Positions 9,853 through 18,737 of a DNA stretch of 28,280 bases are shown one piece after another. The translations under genes were made by a program, and so were the position numbers. The notes beneath the pieces were generated by a model. It saw only the letters and a list, made by a program, of their open reading frames with translations. It searched no databases and was not told where the DNA came from. Numbering within the stretch: the stretch's first letter is position 1; every line of letters starts with the position of its first letter. The DNA comes from Porphyra umbilicalis (Eukaryota > Rhodophyta > Bangiophyceae > Bangiales > Bangiaceae), in assembly GCA_002049455.2 (NCBI GenBank), contig KV919295.1:1-28280 (forward strand), written 5' to 3'.

Positions 9853-10270
9853 TGTGAATTATTTGGCGCCGGGGGCGGACGCGCCCACCCGGCGGCAAGC
9901 GTGGAGGCGTCCGTTGCGTCGGCACGGTGCACGCAAGGGCGCGGCCGTGCCGTGCTGCTGGGCGGTCGCAAGTGCTCCCCCAGTGACGGGGGGGGGAGAC
10001 GCCTGTCTGGAGGGTTGACGTGGCGGCGCGAGGAGGGACGGCGGTGCCGCGCGTGTGCGCACGGGGGGAGAAGCAGGCGTGCCTTTGGGCGCGGCCTTGC
10101 TGACAGGCGCGGTGCCGGACGACGGTGCCGCGCGGGTGCGCACGGGGTGGAGGAGCAGGCGTGTCTTTGGACGAGGGGAGAGGAGGGCCGCCTGCGTATA
10201 CAAGCAGTGGAGAGAGAGGACAGGGGGAGACCCGTGGGATAAGGTAACAAGAGAACGACCCTTTCTCTCA
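9853..10270 (+). repeat. 5' LTR of copia element 1
   Basis: The LTR runs from TGTGAATT to CTTTCTCTCA, 418 bp. A TATA-like GTATACAA at 10196-10203 sits ~70 bp from the LTR end and could position transcription start near 10225. It is nearly identical to 15757-16175. Confidence 0.93.
10196..10203 (+). promoter_or_regulatory. Possible TATA box in the LTR
   Basis: GTATACAA is the only TATA-like word in this GC-rich LTR and is followed by an AG-rich stretch. This is inference from position and composition only. Confidence 0.35.
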
Positions 10271-10288
10271 TGGTAGCACGCCCTCGGG
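10271..10288 (+). other. Primer binding site of element 1
   Basis: TGGTAGCACGCCCTCGGG begins directly after the LTR. TGG pairs with a tRNA CCA end. TGGTAGC implies a discriminator A, then U72, as in eukaryotic initiator methionine tRNA (A1-U72), the usual copia primer. The exact host tRNA cannot be confirmed from this window. Confidence 0.6.
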
Positions 10289-10493
10289 GCGCCTCTTGTT
10301 CAGACCGCACCTCTCCCTGGGTCGTTCGGTTCCTCCCGCCCACCGCGCGCGGGAACGTACCTGCGGGGTTGGCACGACGGCCGGCCCCGGCAGCCCGGTG
10401 ACCGGCGCCCCGTCGGGCGTCGGCACGTCGCGTCGCGTGAGCGACCGTCCGCTGCCAAGTCCGCTGCATCCGCCCTCCTTCTCGCCGGGGACG

Positions 10494-11108
10494 ATGGTGC
10501 CCCCCGGCGGGGCGCCGGCGTCAACGGCGCAGCAAGAGGCCGACGCTGCCGCCGCGGCCGAGCGGGCCGCGGCTGTCACGGCCGCGTCGGTCATGGCAGC
10601 TGCCGAGGCCGCCGCCGCCGAGGCGGCGGCCCGCGCCCGGACTGCCGCCGCCGAGGCCGTCGCTGCCGAGGCGGCGGCTGCGGCGGCCAAGGTCGCCGCT
10701 GGCCAGAGCGCCGCCCCGCTCGCCGCCGGGACCGCGCCCAACATGCTGCTGCCCGGCGCCAAGCCGACGCACACGCGGGCGCCCGAGTGGTCTGGTCCCG
10801 ACGGCTTCCTGCTGTACGAGGAGGATGTCAAGGTATGGCTGCACATGACGACGCTGCCCGACGACAAGAAGGGCGGGGCGATGCGCCTGGCGCTCGGCGG
10901 TGTCGCAAAGGAGGCGGCGCGTAACGTCGGGGTCGACCAGCTCGTCCTCCCGACGGGGTACCGGACGCTCCTCGAGTGCCTCCGCCTCATCTTTGGCGGG
11001 AGCGAGTCGCAGCGTGGGCACGACGCGTATTGCACGCTCAAGGCCTTGTACCGGGGCTCGCGGCCGATGGAGGAGTACTTGGCCGCCATCGGGCAGGCGC
11101 TCGTCTAG
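10494..11108 (+). pseudogene. Gag N-terminal part of element 1, ends at in-frame TAG
   Basis: The ATG at 10494 opens a 204-residue frame. It begins with an Ala/Glu-rich helical stretch that may form a coiled coil, followed by a Gag core (WSGPDGFLLYEEDVKVWL and LLECLRLIFGG). The frame is open upstream to about 10296, but without ATG. It stops at TAG 11106-11108 after IGQALV, and the same frame continues immediately beyond with Gag-like sequence. The stop therefore falls inside the Gag domain, well before the zinc knuckle, and not at a normal gag/pol boundary. Readthrough is possible, but no known readthrough context is visible. The simplest view is an inactivating base change. Confidence 0.75.
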
Positions 11109-14100
11109 TGCCGCATCAACGGGTACTCGATGTCCGGCAAGACGGCCGCCGCCATCGTCCTTGACCAGGCGGGCCTGGATGCCAACCAAAAAGCGTCCAC
11201 AAAGGCGGCCGCGGCGGTGCTCACCCTCAAGGGTAGCGACACGCTCAACGCCGTTACCATCTCCCTGCGCGACCTGTGGGGGGGGGATGCGACGCTGAAG
11301 CCGTCGCCCGACGCCGCCATGATGGTCGTGACGTACGGGGAGCATCAGGCCTACTTGGCTCGCCGGACGACTCCCACTCCCCGTCCGAAAGGCGGGGCGG
11401 AAGTGTACCGCGGCCCGAGCAAGGCCGCCGACCCGGCGGGTTGCTGGCACTGCGGCAAGACCGGCCACATCCGCCGCGACTGCCGTAAGCGCGCCCGGGA
11501 GGCGGCCGCCGAGGGGGGGAGCGCGCCGCCCACGGACGGGGGCGGGGCGCCTCCCGGAGAGGGTGCCTTTGTCGCACAGGAGGTGGCGCACGTCGTCTTT
11601 GTAGCCAGCCCCGCCGCGGGGGAGCAGATGCGGGCGCGGACCGGCGACGTCATCCTCGACATCGGGGCGACCGCGACCCTTGCGGGCGCCGCGTGGGTCT
11701 CGTCGTATGTGGCGCGCCTGCCGCCGGGGACGCGTGCGCGGATCACCTCCGTCGAGGCGGCGGCCGTCTTCACGTTTGGCGACGGCAACTCTCAGCGCGC
11801 CTACGAGCGCGTAACGCTGCCGATGCTCGTCGGCGGCGCGACCTGCTACATCCGGACGTGGGTAGTCGCCGGCCATCTTCCCCTGCTGCTCGGTCGCGCG
11901 ACAATGGCGTCCCTGGGGGTGGTCCTTGACGTTGCCGCCTGCCGGATGGCTGTGAAGGCGCTTGGGGTGGAGGTCCCCTTGTCCCTGTCCGCCGCCGGCC
12001 ACCTGACGATCAACGCGCTCGACAGCCGCGCCGCGGCGGGCGTGCCGTCGGTCCCCACGGCGGTGAAGGCCACGGCGCGGGCCTCGTCGGTGCCCGCTAT
12101 GGTCGCAGCAGCGACGCGACCGGCCGACGCGGGCGCGCAGGCGCCTCCGTCCCGCAGCTCCAGCGCGGCGCCGCGCGTGCGCCTGCAGCCGCCCCCGGCG
12201 ACGGCCGGTGCCACCCGCCTTGCTGCCGCCTCGCGCCCGGGGCATGCGGCGCCCGTGCCGGCGTCGACGCGCAAGGGGAAGGAGCCGGCCTCGCCAACCA
12301 CGCCGTCCCGGTCGGCGGCCGTGGCCGACGAGGGGGGTCCCGGCCCTCGGGCGCCGGTGTCGGCGGCCGTCGCGTCGTTTTCGGTCGCGGACGAGCGTGC
12401 AGCGTGTGTCCTAGGGGCGGGGTCGTCGCACGACCCGCCCGTGCCGGCGCTCCGCGCCTTCGTCCTCGCCGCCGTCCTTACCAGCGACACGCCCGACCTG
12501 CACCGGAAGGCGTTCAAGCTGCACACCCAGTACGGGCATTGCTCGGCCGCCCGCCTCAACGAGCTGCTGCGGACGGCGGGTGCGCAGGATGCCAAGGTGT
12601 TCGAGGCGGTGACGGCGGCAGTCGACGGGTGTGACGCCTGCAAGCGGACGGCGCCCCGCCCGCCGCGTCCGCTGGTGGCCGTCCCCCGGGCCCTGCAATT
12701 CAATGACACGGTGGCCGTTGACCTGGCCCAAGTGGCCCCCGTAGGTACCTTTCTTCACATGGTGGACTTGGGCACCCGGTTTTCCAAAGCCGTCGCGATT
12801 ACCAATAAGGAGGCGACGACCGTGGCGCGTGCCTTGCTCGCGGGCTGGTTTGTGCACCACGGCGCTCCCCGCGCCCTTCTCGCGGACCCTGGTGCCGAGT
12901 TCAACAACGCTGTCTGGCGCATCGTGGCCGAGCGTCACAACGTTGCGGTCCTCTCCACGGCGGCGCAGGCGCACTGGTCCAACGGTGTCGTGGAGCGGCA
13001 CAACCTGACGCTCAAGACGATGGTCGCCACGATGGCGCTCGACCACGTCCACGTCCCTGCGCAGGAGCTGCTCGACCTTGCCTGCCACGCCAAGAACAGC
13101 ATGGGCCAGCACCACGGCGCGACGCCCTATCAGCTCATGTGCGGCTCGTCGCCGCGCATACCCTCGGCGTTGGCGGACTCGCTTCCCGCGTTGAGCGTCC
13201 GCCGCGTGCCTGGTGACGAGGCGCTCCATCGCCACCTCGACCTTCTGCACGCCGCTCGGTCCGCCCACACGCAGGCGGAGGCCGCCGCGTCTCTGCGCCG
13301 TGCCCTGGCGCGCAACGCTGCCAATGTGCCGGTCAACACCCTCTCGGTCGGCGACGCGGTCTACTTCTGGACGGACGGGGTGGGGACTGGCCGCGGCGGC
13401 TGGCAAGGCCCGGCGCACGTCACCGACGTGGCCGTCGCCAAGGATGAGGTGCGCCTGCAATATGGGCACCTGTGGGTCAACCGCGCTGCCAGCCAGGTCC
13501 GGCCCGTCGGCTCTCTCGGGCGCTCACCCGCGCGTCCGCCGACGCCCGGCGGCGCTCCCACTCCTGCCCCGCCGTTGGAGTCGGCGGGCGTCCCTGCGGA
13601 GGACCTTGGGGAGGAGGACGGGGACACTGAGTCTGTGGCCTCATCCTCCTCGAGCCTCGCGGAACGTACGGCGTCCATGATGACGGGGGTGCAGTCGGCA
13701 CTGGACCGCATCGCGTCCGAGCCGGTGTCGGAACGCCGTGTGGGCGTGCCCCCCGCTACTGCGTGGACCGGGCGGACGCGGGGCGCGTCGCGTCCCGTCC
13801 ACTTTGCCGCTGCGCGCGACACCTCGCCGGGCGGCGCCGCCGGCGGGGCGTTCGAGCCGCTCGTGACTTCTCCTCAGCAGGCGGACGAGGCCTTTGCCGT
13901 CAAGCGGTTTGGGTTCCAACGCGGCGCCATTCGCCGCCGCTTCTCGGGCGCGTCGACGCTTGACGCGCGTCGCCGCAAGGTTGAGGGCGCCCTCATGGCT
14001 GTCTTCTCGGGTCCCGACTCGCTGGCGGCGGCCCTACGGCGCACGGGCGTCCATACGCACCAGGCGTTTGTCACGCGTCGCGAGATGCGGCGGCGCGCGG

Positions 14101-15761
14101 AGGTTCCCATTGCGGTGGCGGGTGCCGCTTTTGACGGCGCCATCATGGACGAGCTCGCTGCGTGGGCGGACCTGGCCGTCTACACCGAGGTCCCCTTCGA
14201 CGGTCAGGTCGTCCTGTCTACCCGTTGGGTCCTCACGGTCAAAGAGCCCGATACGCCCACGAGCCCGCCGCGCCGCAAGGCGCGCCTTGTCGTGCGGGGG
14301 TTTGAGGATCCGGAGCGCGACAACGTCGACAGCACGTCCCCCACGGCGTCCCGGGCGACCTTTCGCGTCGCTTTGTCGGCGATGGCCGCCCACGGTTTCA
14401 TCCCCCGCACGGTGGACGTGCGCACGGCCTTCCTCCAGGGTATGCCCCTCGACCGCCCGACGCCGGTGTACGTCCAACCCCCTCCTCAGGCGCAGGTCCC
14501 GGCGGGGATGGTGTGGCGGCTCCGGAAGTGCGCGTACGGGCTCACGGACGCGCCGCGCCGCTGGTACGACAGCGTGCTCGCCCTCATGGTCGACCTCACG
14601 CTGCAGCGCTCGACGCTTGACCACGGCCTATTCACGGCGCACGCCGATGGCGTCCTGCAGCTGGTTGTCGCTGTCCATGTGGACGACTTCCTCTTTGGCG
14701 GCACGCCGCCGGCGGTTGCGCGCTTCGAAACCGCTTTGCGCCGTGCGTTTGGTACCGGCCCGACCAAGTCGGGCGACTTCACGTTCACGGGCGTGCGGGT
14801 GCGCACGTCGGTGGATGAGGACACGGGCGCCCTGTCGGTGCGAGCCGACCAGGAACAGTATGTCGACAGCATCGAATGCATTGACATCCGCCCCATGCGC
14901 AAGGCGACCCCGGACGCGCGCCTCGTGCCCGAGGAGCTCACTGCCTACCGACGGGCGACAGGCGCCCTGCTATGGGCGACCGGCCAGACCATGCCGTACC
15001 TGGCCTGCGCGGCTACGACGCTCGCCCGCCGGTTCGGCAGTGCCGTCGTGCGCGACCTCACGGTTGCTAACCGGGTGGTCGCTGCGGCCAAGGCGGCTCG
15101 GCCACTTCCGCTCGTCTTCCCCGCCGTCCGGGGGCCGCAACGCCTGCGCCTCTTTGTAGACGCGTCCAGCGTCAAGACGGGGATCCCCACGGCCCACACC
15201 GGCTATGCTGTCTTCTCCACGTCGGAGGATGTCCCCGCGGGCCCGATGCTGCCCGACGCGGTGCTGTCGCTTCTGCTCTACGTCTCGCACCGCCAGCGCC
15301 GTGTCACGCACTCGTCTTTTGCCGCGGAGGTCTACGCCCTGTTGGAGGGGGTCCGTGCGGCCCTCGAGCGTGCCGCCATCCACGCCCACATCCACACCGG
15401 CGACGAGTTCAACCTGCCCCCCATCGACGCCTACACCGACAACCTCTCGCTGTATAACACGCTCGACGCCGACGGGGTGGTGCAGCCTAAGGAGGTGGGG
15501 GCGGCCGTCCAGGAGCTCCGCGAGTTCTACCACGGCGGGACCCTTGCCACTGTCACCTGGCTGCGGGCGCGCGGGCAGCTGGCGGACGCGTTGACCAAGG
15601 CCGGGCGTGACACGCCGCTGCAGCAGACCATCCGGACGGGCATGTTCGGCGTGCGGCTGGCCGTGAGCGACTACCTCACCAAGTCCTCGCCGGCGGCTCG
15701 CGGACCCGGGCAAGTGGGTATTGTCCCCGCTACGGAGCGCGGCGGTGAAGGGCGAATGTGA
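11109..15761 (+). CDS. Gag C-terminus and Pol of copia element 1
   Basis: This is continuous in frame with the upstream Gag part after the TAG; the first ATG is at 11130. Residues are numbered from that ATG (1543 aa). The zinc knuckle CX2CX4HX4C spans C105, C108, H113, C118. The protease is at D177 in LDIGATATL, with Ile where Ser or Thr is usual. The integrase zinc ligands are H465, H470, C501, C504 and the core is D531, D586, E622 (35 residues between the last two). Reverse transcriptase follows with TVDVRTAFLQG and VHVDDFLF (D1185, D1186). RNase H residues are D1344, E1400, D1437. The TGA stop (15759-15761) lies within the first five bases of the 3' LTR. Apart from the Gag stop and the protease residue, the frame is intact over more than 4.6 kb. 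As the TAG is upstream, this part is probably not translated efficiently. Confidence 0.9.
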   Translation, partial: CRINGYSMSGKTAAAIVLDQAGLDANQKASTKAAAAVLTLKGSDTLNAVTISLRDLWGGDATLKPSPDAAMMVVTYGEHQAYLARRTTPTPRPKGGAEVYRGPSKAADPAGCWHCGKTGHIRRDCRKRAREAAAEGGSAPPTDGGGAPPGEGAFVAQEVAHVVFVASPAAGEQMRARTGDVILDIGATATLAGAAWVSSYVARLPPGTRARITSVEAAAVFTFGDGNSQRAYERVTLPMLVGGATCYIRTWVVAGHLPLLLGRATMASLGVVLDVAACRMAVKALGVEVPLSLSAAGHLTINALDSRAAAGVPSVPTAVKATARASSVPAMVAAATRPADAGAQAPPSRSSSAAPRVRLQPPPATAGATRLAAASRPGHAAPVPASTRKGKEPASPTTPSRSAAVADEGGPGPRAPVSAAVASFSVADERAACVLGAGSSHDPPVPALRAFVLAAVLTSDTPDLHRKAFKLHTQYGHCSAARLNELLRTAGAQDAKVFEAVTAAVDGCDACKRTAPRPPRPLVAVPRALQFNDTVAVDLAQVAPVGTFLHMVDLGTRFSKAVAITNKEATTVARALLAGWFVHHGAPRALLADPGAEFNNAVWRIVAERHNVAVLSTAAQAHWSNGVVERHNLTLKTMVATMALDHVHVPAQELLDLACHAKNSMGQHHGATPYQLMCGSSPRIPSALADSLPALSVRRVPGDEALHRHLDLLHAARSAHTQAEAAASLRRALARNAANVPVNTLSVGDAVYFWTDGVGTGRGGWQGPAHVTDVAVAKDEVRLQYGHLWVNRAASQVRPVGSLGRSPARPPTPGGAPTPAPPLESAGVPAEDLGEEDGDTESVASSSSSLAERTASMMTGVQSALDRIASEPVSERRVGVPPATAWTGRTRGASRPVHFAAARDTSPGGAAGGAFEPLVTSPQQADEAFAVKRFGFQRGAIRRRFSGASTLDARRRKVEGALMAVFSGPDSLAAALRRTGVHTHQAFVTRREMRRRAEVPIAVAGAAFDGAIMDELAAWADLAVYTEVPFDGQVVLSTRWVLTVKEPDTPTSPPRRKARLVVRGFEDPERDNVDSTSPTASRATFRVALSAMAAHGFIPRTVDVRTAFLQGMPLDRPTPVYVQPPPQAQVPAGMVWRLRKCAYGLTDAPRRWYDSVLALMVDLTLQRSTLDHGLFTAHADGVLQLVVAVHVDDFLFGGTPPAVARFETALRRAFGTGPTKSGDFTFTGVRVRTSVDEDTGALSVRADQEQYVDSIECIDIRPMRKATPDARLVPEELTAYRRATGALLWATGQTMPYLACAATTLARRFGSAVVRDLTVANRVVAAAKAARPLPLVFPAVRGPQRLRLFVDASSVKTGIPTAHTGYAVFSTSEDVPAGPMLPDAVLSLLLYVSHRQRRVTHSSFAAEVYALLEGVRAALERAAIHAHIHTGDEFNLPPIDAYTDNLSLYNTLDADGVVQPKEVGAAVQELREFYHGGTLATVTWLRARGQLADALTKAGRDTPLQQTIRTGMFGVRLAVSDYLTKSSPAARGPGQVGIVPATERGGEGRM

Positions 15762-16175
15762 ATTATTTGGCGCCGGGGGCGGACGCGCCCACCCGGCGGC
15801 AAGCGTGGAGGCGTCCGTTGCGTCGGCACGGTGCACGCAAGGGCGCGGCCGTGCCGTGCTGCTGGGCGGTCGCAAGTGCTCCCCCAGTGACGGGGGGGGG
15901 GAGACGCCTGTCTGGAGGGTTGACGTGGCGGCGCGAGGAGGGACGGCGGTGCCGCGCGTGTGCGCACGGGGGGAGAAGCAGGCGTGCCTTTGGGCGCGGC
16001 CTTGCTGACAGGCGCGGTGCCGGACGACGGTGCCGCGCGGGTGCGCACGGGGTGGAGGAGCAGGCGTGTCTTTGGACGAGGGGAGAGGAGGGCCGCCTGC
16101 GTATACAAGCAGTGGAGAGAGAGGACAGGGGGAGACCCGTGGGATAAGGTAACAAGAGAACGACCCTTTCTCTCA
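15757..16175 (+). repeat. 3' LTR of copia element 1
   Basis: 419 bp from TGTGAATT to TTTCTCTCA. It matches the 5' LTR except for one extra G in the poly-G run near 15892-15901. The preceding bases (GGCGGTGAAGGGCGAA) are purine-rich and may act as a weak polypurine tract. Confidence 0.93.
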
Positions 16176-16180
16176 CTGCC
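16176..16180 (+). repeat. Target site duplication of copia element 1, right
   Basis: CTGCC, identical to 9848-9852. Confidence 0.9.
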
Positions 16181-16744
16181 ACCGATCTTAACTAGGGGGC
16201 TAAAGCCGAGCGCGGCGCCGACCGCTCGCCACACCTTCTCCCGTTCGTCGACGCTGCGGCTGCACGGCGGGAGGGGGGGGTCATTGCCGTCGCCGTTGCT
16301 GTGAGGTGGGGCCGGCGCGTCAACAATGGACACGTCCCGCACACCCGTCGCGGTCGCAAGGAAGGAGATGAGGGACGGGAGCCGTGCGTCGAGTGCCGGC
16401 GGATGGGAGCGGAGGGGGCTGTCGGATTCAAGGGGCAGGGGGCCGTCGGGTTGACGGGGGGGGGAGGGTGCCCCGGGCGAACGGCAGCACGTGGCGCACC
16501 AGCGAATCGTGAGCCTGGGGAGGGCAGCGAGCCCGACCCGCCGCGTGCGGCGGCAGGCACCGACAAGGCCGCCGCCACCGCCGCCACCGGGCGCCCACAA
16601 GCGCGTGGCAATGAGGCGGAGCTCGTCGTCGTGCAGGTCGAGGAGCTGCACGAGCTGGCGGTCAGGTGGGCGTGCGCATGGAAGGGAGGTGAGCGAAGGG
16701 CCTGCGGGACTGTCGCTGCTGCAGGGGCAGTCATCCAGGGCCAT
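16176..16744 (-). pseudogene. 5' part of the interrupted F-box/LRR-like host gene
   Basis: The minus-strand ATG at 16744 lies in a good context (ACCATGG). It encodes 189 residues plus two bases before the copia LTR. Residues 34-82 resemble an F-box: LLDLHDDELRLIATRL, a Gly loop, then LVGACRRTRRVGLAALPRLTIRW. A Pro/Ser-rich linker and VWRAVGAALGFSPLVKIGG follow. The segment ends in the CTGCC target duplication (16176-16180). Reading straight through the element would add LTR-encoded residues. The remainder of the gene is at 8698-9847, in the same frame across the pre-insertion site. The F-box call is by pattern only and is moderate; the gene continuity is well supported by the target duplication and frame. 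Confidence 0.7.
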
Positions 16745-16850
16745 GGTCGGAAGCGGGGAGGAGCGGAACGGCGTGGCTGGGATGAGTGTGGCGGTGGGGG
16801 GCGTACGCGAAAGACGGATAACGGCGCGGGGGTGATAGTCGCTGGAGCGA

Positions 16851-17074
16851 CTGGGGCAAAGACAGGGCTGCAGCAACACGGGTCCTTCGCGAAGGCGGTG
16901 CGCCGCAGCGCTGCGCTGCAGCGCTGCGCTGAAGGCTGTGCGCCGGAGCGCTGCGCTGCAGCGCTGCGCTGAAGGCTGTGCGCCGCAGCGCTGCGCTGCA
17001 GCGCTGCGCTGCAGCCGCTGCAGCGCACAGCCTTCGCGAAGGACCTGTGTTGCTGCAGCCCTGTCTCTGCCCAG
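16851..17074. repeat. Foldback with three 40-bp tandem repeats
   Basis: The outer arms, about 16851-16903 and 17023-17073, are inverted copies with a few mismatches (GACAGGGCTGCAGCAACAC and its complement). Between them are three tandem 40-bp units at 16891-16930, 16931-16970 and 16971-17010, built from GCAGCGCTGCGCT words that are themselves palindromic. A perfect 18-bp palindrome (GGCCCGCTGCAGCGGGCC) follows at 17074-17091. The structure lies ~110-330 bp upstream of the F-box gene start, in its presumed promoter or 5' UTR. No transposase and no target duplication were recognised. Confidence 0.7.
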
Positions 17075-17359
17075 GCCCGCTGCAGCGGGCCCATAATAGT
17101 TGTCAAAAGCCAAATATGCAAACCGCTCAGGCCAGGCGTCAAGAAACGCCGTTTCGTGAAGTTTGTTTAATGATCGTTTTAGTGAACTGAAAGTGGAAAA
17201 AGACCCCCTAGGATCTGTATTGCCAGCGAAGTCTGAGAATGACTGCACGACGTCCGTACTGTAGTCTCGTTTTCAGCTTGCGTCTGGGGCGCCATCCAGT
17301 CCGTCGCACTCAGCAACAGTCTAGATAATTCCAGGCACGTGCGTGCAACACCCAGGCCT

Positions 17360-17680
17360 TCAGGGCGGTAGCGCGCTCGGCGACGCATCGACAACGGGCA
17401 CGCCGGCTGGCTCCATGGCCTCGAGCATGCCCGGGGGCACGTACAGCCACGTTTCCGTGGCGGGGGGGGCGTGGGGCGGGGAAAGGGGGGCCGCCGCCGC
17501 TACCACAGCGGCGGCGGCCCGCCGGCGTAGCGCAACGCCCACGGGCAGGACCGTCACCCCGCCGCGCAGCGCATCTGCGCACGGCGGGCGGGGCGGCCGA
17601 CACGGCGCACGGGTGGGGCGGTGGAATCGACCGCGGCGCGAAGGGGCGCTTCTATTCGCGACGGTAGATGGCGTCAGCAA
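17360..17680 (-). CDS. Possible C-terminal exon of an unknown protein
   Basis: The minus-strand frame ending at 17360 reads protein-like over its last ~60 residues (GVTVLPVGVALRRRAAAAVV, then ETWLYVPPGMLEAMEP and VVDASPSALPP). It has consistently G/C-ending codons and a hydrophobic Ala/Val patch. The upstream part is Arg/Pro-rich and unconvincing, and I see no trusted start or acceptor. Overlapping frames on both strands are equally long, so this may be a compositional artefact. Confidence 0.22.
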   Translation of the reverse strand: MLTPSTVANRSAPSRRGRFHRPTRAPCRPPRPPCADALRGGVTVLPVGVALRRRAAAAVVAAAAPLSPPHAPPATETWLYVPPGMLEAMEPAGVPVVDASPSALPP

Positions 17681-18224
17681 CCGCCGACGCGCCGCCGCAA
17701 CAGAAGCCGGCGCGCAGGCACGATCATCCGCGGGTTATCGTGAGCACTTCGAACCCCGGAAGTCGCTGCGCGTGGTCGCCGCGTGCAACTCGGGACGGTG
17801 GGGGGGGCAGGGGGGCACGTGCCGTCCGGGCCCTGTGACCCCTGCGGCAGGGCAGTCCTTCTCAGCAACGTAACTCCATTCGCTTTTAGTGTCATCACGA
17901 CCCTTCCAACGCTGACACGCCCTCAGATCCCTGAGGACACGAATGCAGACTGCCACCTCTGAAACGGAGAGCAAGTCCCGTGATCTAAGTCTATGTGTGC
18001 ATCACTACACTTTGAGAGCACCCTGTCCTGAAGGCCAGGGAACACCTAGACCTCAAAGAATGGTCTGAACTTCGAGCCACGCCGAACACCAGGTGTTCGG
18101 CAGGTCCTGCTGCTTGCGACCAGAACCTGCTTTTCGAACCAAGGCTCCCAGAGAAAGTTCTGAGGGGGGCCTGAGACCGTTTGGAAAGGCCAAATCAACC
18201 TTGCAGCTGTTCAGACTGCTGATT
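17681..18224. other. No gene supported
   Basis: This stretch is of moderate GC with no defendable frame. A 19-bp hairpin (CCGAACACC, A, GGTGTTCGG) lies near 18088-18106. Nothing else was recognised. Confidence 0.45.
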
Positions 18225-18375
18225 GGACATGAAAGAGCGCGCCTTTCCAGCACTTTTCTGCCAGCGACTTGGCCTCCGACATGACGTCCATGTCCATCAC
18301 ATCATCATGTCGACGTCATGTCGGAGACCAAGTCGCTGGCAGAAAAGTGCTGGAAAGGCGCGCTCTTTCTTGTCC
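18225..18375. repeat. Foldback, 64-bp arms, 23-bp loop
   Basis: Positions 18225-18288 and 18312-18375 are inverted copies with two mismatches. The transcript would fold into a long, nearly perfect hairpin, suitable as a small-RNA precursor, or it could be a MITE. No clear target duplication is visible. The right arm ends 7 bp before a possible exon start at 18383. Confidence 0.8.
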
Positions 18376-18382
18376 TACACGC

Positions 18383-18737
18383 ATGACGCGTGTGTCGCAA
18401 CGGGTGGCGCCTGCGTCCGTCAGCGCCGCGGTCACGCCCCCGCTTTGTGAGGTATGCATGCTGTGAACCACATGTCTTTGTGTGTGCATGCACGCGGGTT
18501 TCGCAGTACTTTTGGTTGTGTGACACTCAGGGGTGGGCAGAGCAACGAGAGGTCCGGTGGCGCAAGGGGGTGTTGATACCACGCGCTCCTCCATTGCTTG
18601 TCCTCCTTTTCTTGTATTGTTTTCTTTTTTCTTGTGTCAATGCGCTGCTTTCGTTGGCGCCCAAGACAGGCGACCTGGCAGCCATCTTGGCGGGCGCCCT
18701 CGGCGGCGGCAGGAAGTTGTGGCCGTCGACTGCCGTC
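18383..18737 (+). pseudogene. Possible 5' part of a small host gene cut by copia element 2
   Basis: A candidate first exon is 18383-18451 (MTRVSQRVAPAS... PPLCE) with donor GAG|GTATGC. A candidate acceptor is CCCAAG|ACA at 18665/18666, behind a T/C-rich tract. The second exon starts TGDLAAILAGALGGG and reaches the element at 18737. The implied intron is 214 bp and phase 0, close to the other introns here. The frame remains open on the far side of the element from 24545. All exon calls are inference; the product is unknown. Confidence 0.33.
18733..18737 (+). repeat. Target site duplication of copia element 2, left
   Basis: CCGTC precedes the LTR at 18738 and recurs at 24540-24544. Confidence 0.9.

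Larger units (their letters stand above)
9853..16175 (+). mobile_element. Ty1/copia LTR retrotransposon, element 1
   Basis: This is a 6323-bp element with LTRs of 418 and 419 bp, both starting TGTGA and ending TCTCA. By eye they are identical except for one G in a poly-G run (9 versus 10). The internal order is PBS, Gag with zinc knuckle, protease, integrase, reverse transcriptase, RNase H, which is the Ty1/copia order. A 5-bp CTGCC duplication flanks it. The near-identity of the LTRs means a very recent insertion. Defects: an in-frame TAG in Gag (11106-11108) and D-I-G in place of D-S/T-G in the protease. The element lies antisense inside an F-box/LRR-like host gene. Confidence 0.95.

Noticed and set aside
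11106..11108. TAG as a programmed gag/pol readthrough site
   Set aside because: It lies inside Gag, upstream of the zinc knuckle, not at the gag/pol junction, and no recognised readthrough context follows. Kept only as an open question.
16891..17010. 40-bp tandem units considered as a CRISPR array
   Set aside because: The units are adjacent, with no unique spacers, and no cas genes are present in an evidently eukaryotic sequence.
15671..17248. Long minus-strand frame through the 3' LTR and the F-box 5' half as one gene
   Set aside because: It mixes LTR sequence, a host exon and the palindromic repeats; openness across the LTR is due to high GC. Only 16176-16744 is supported.
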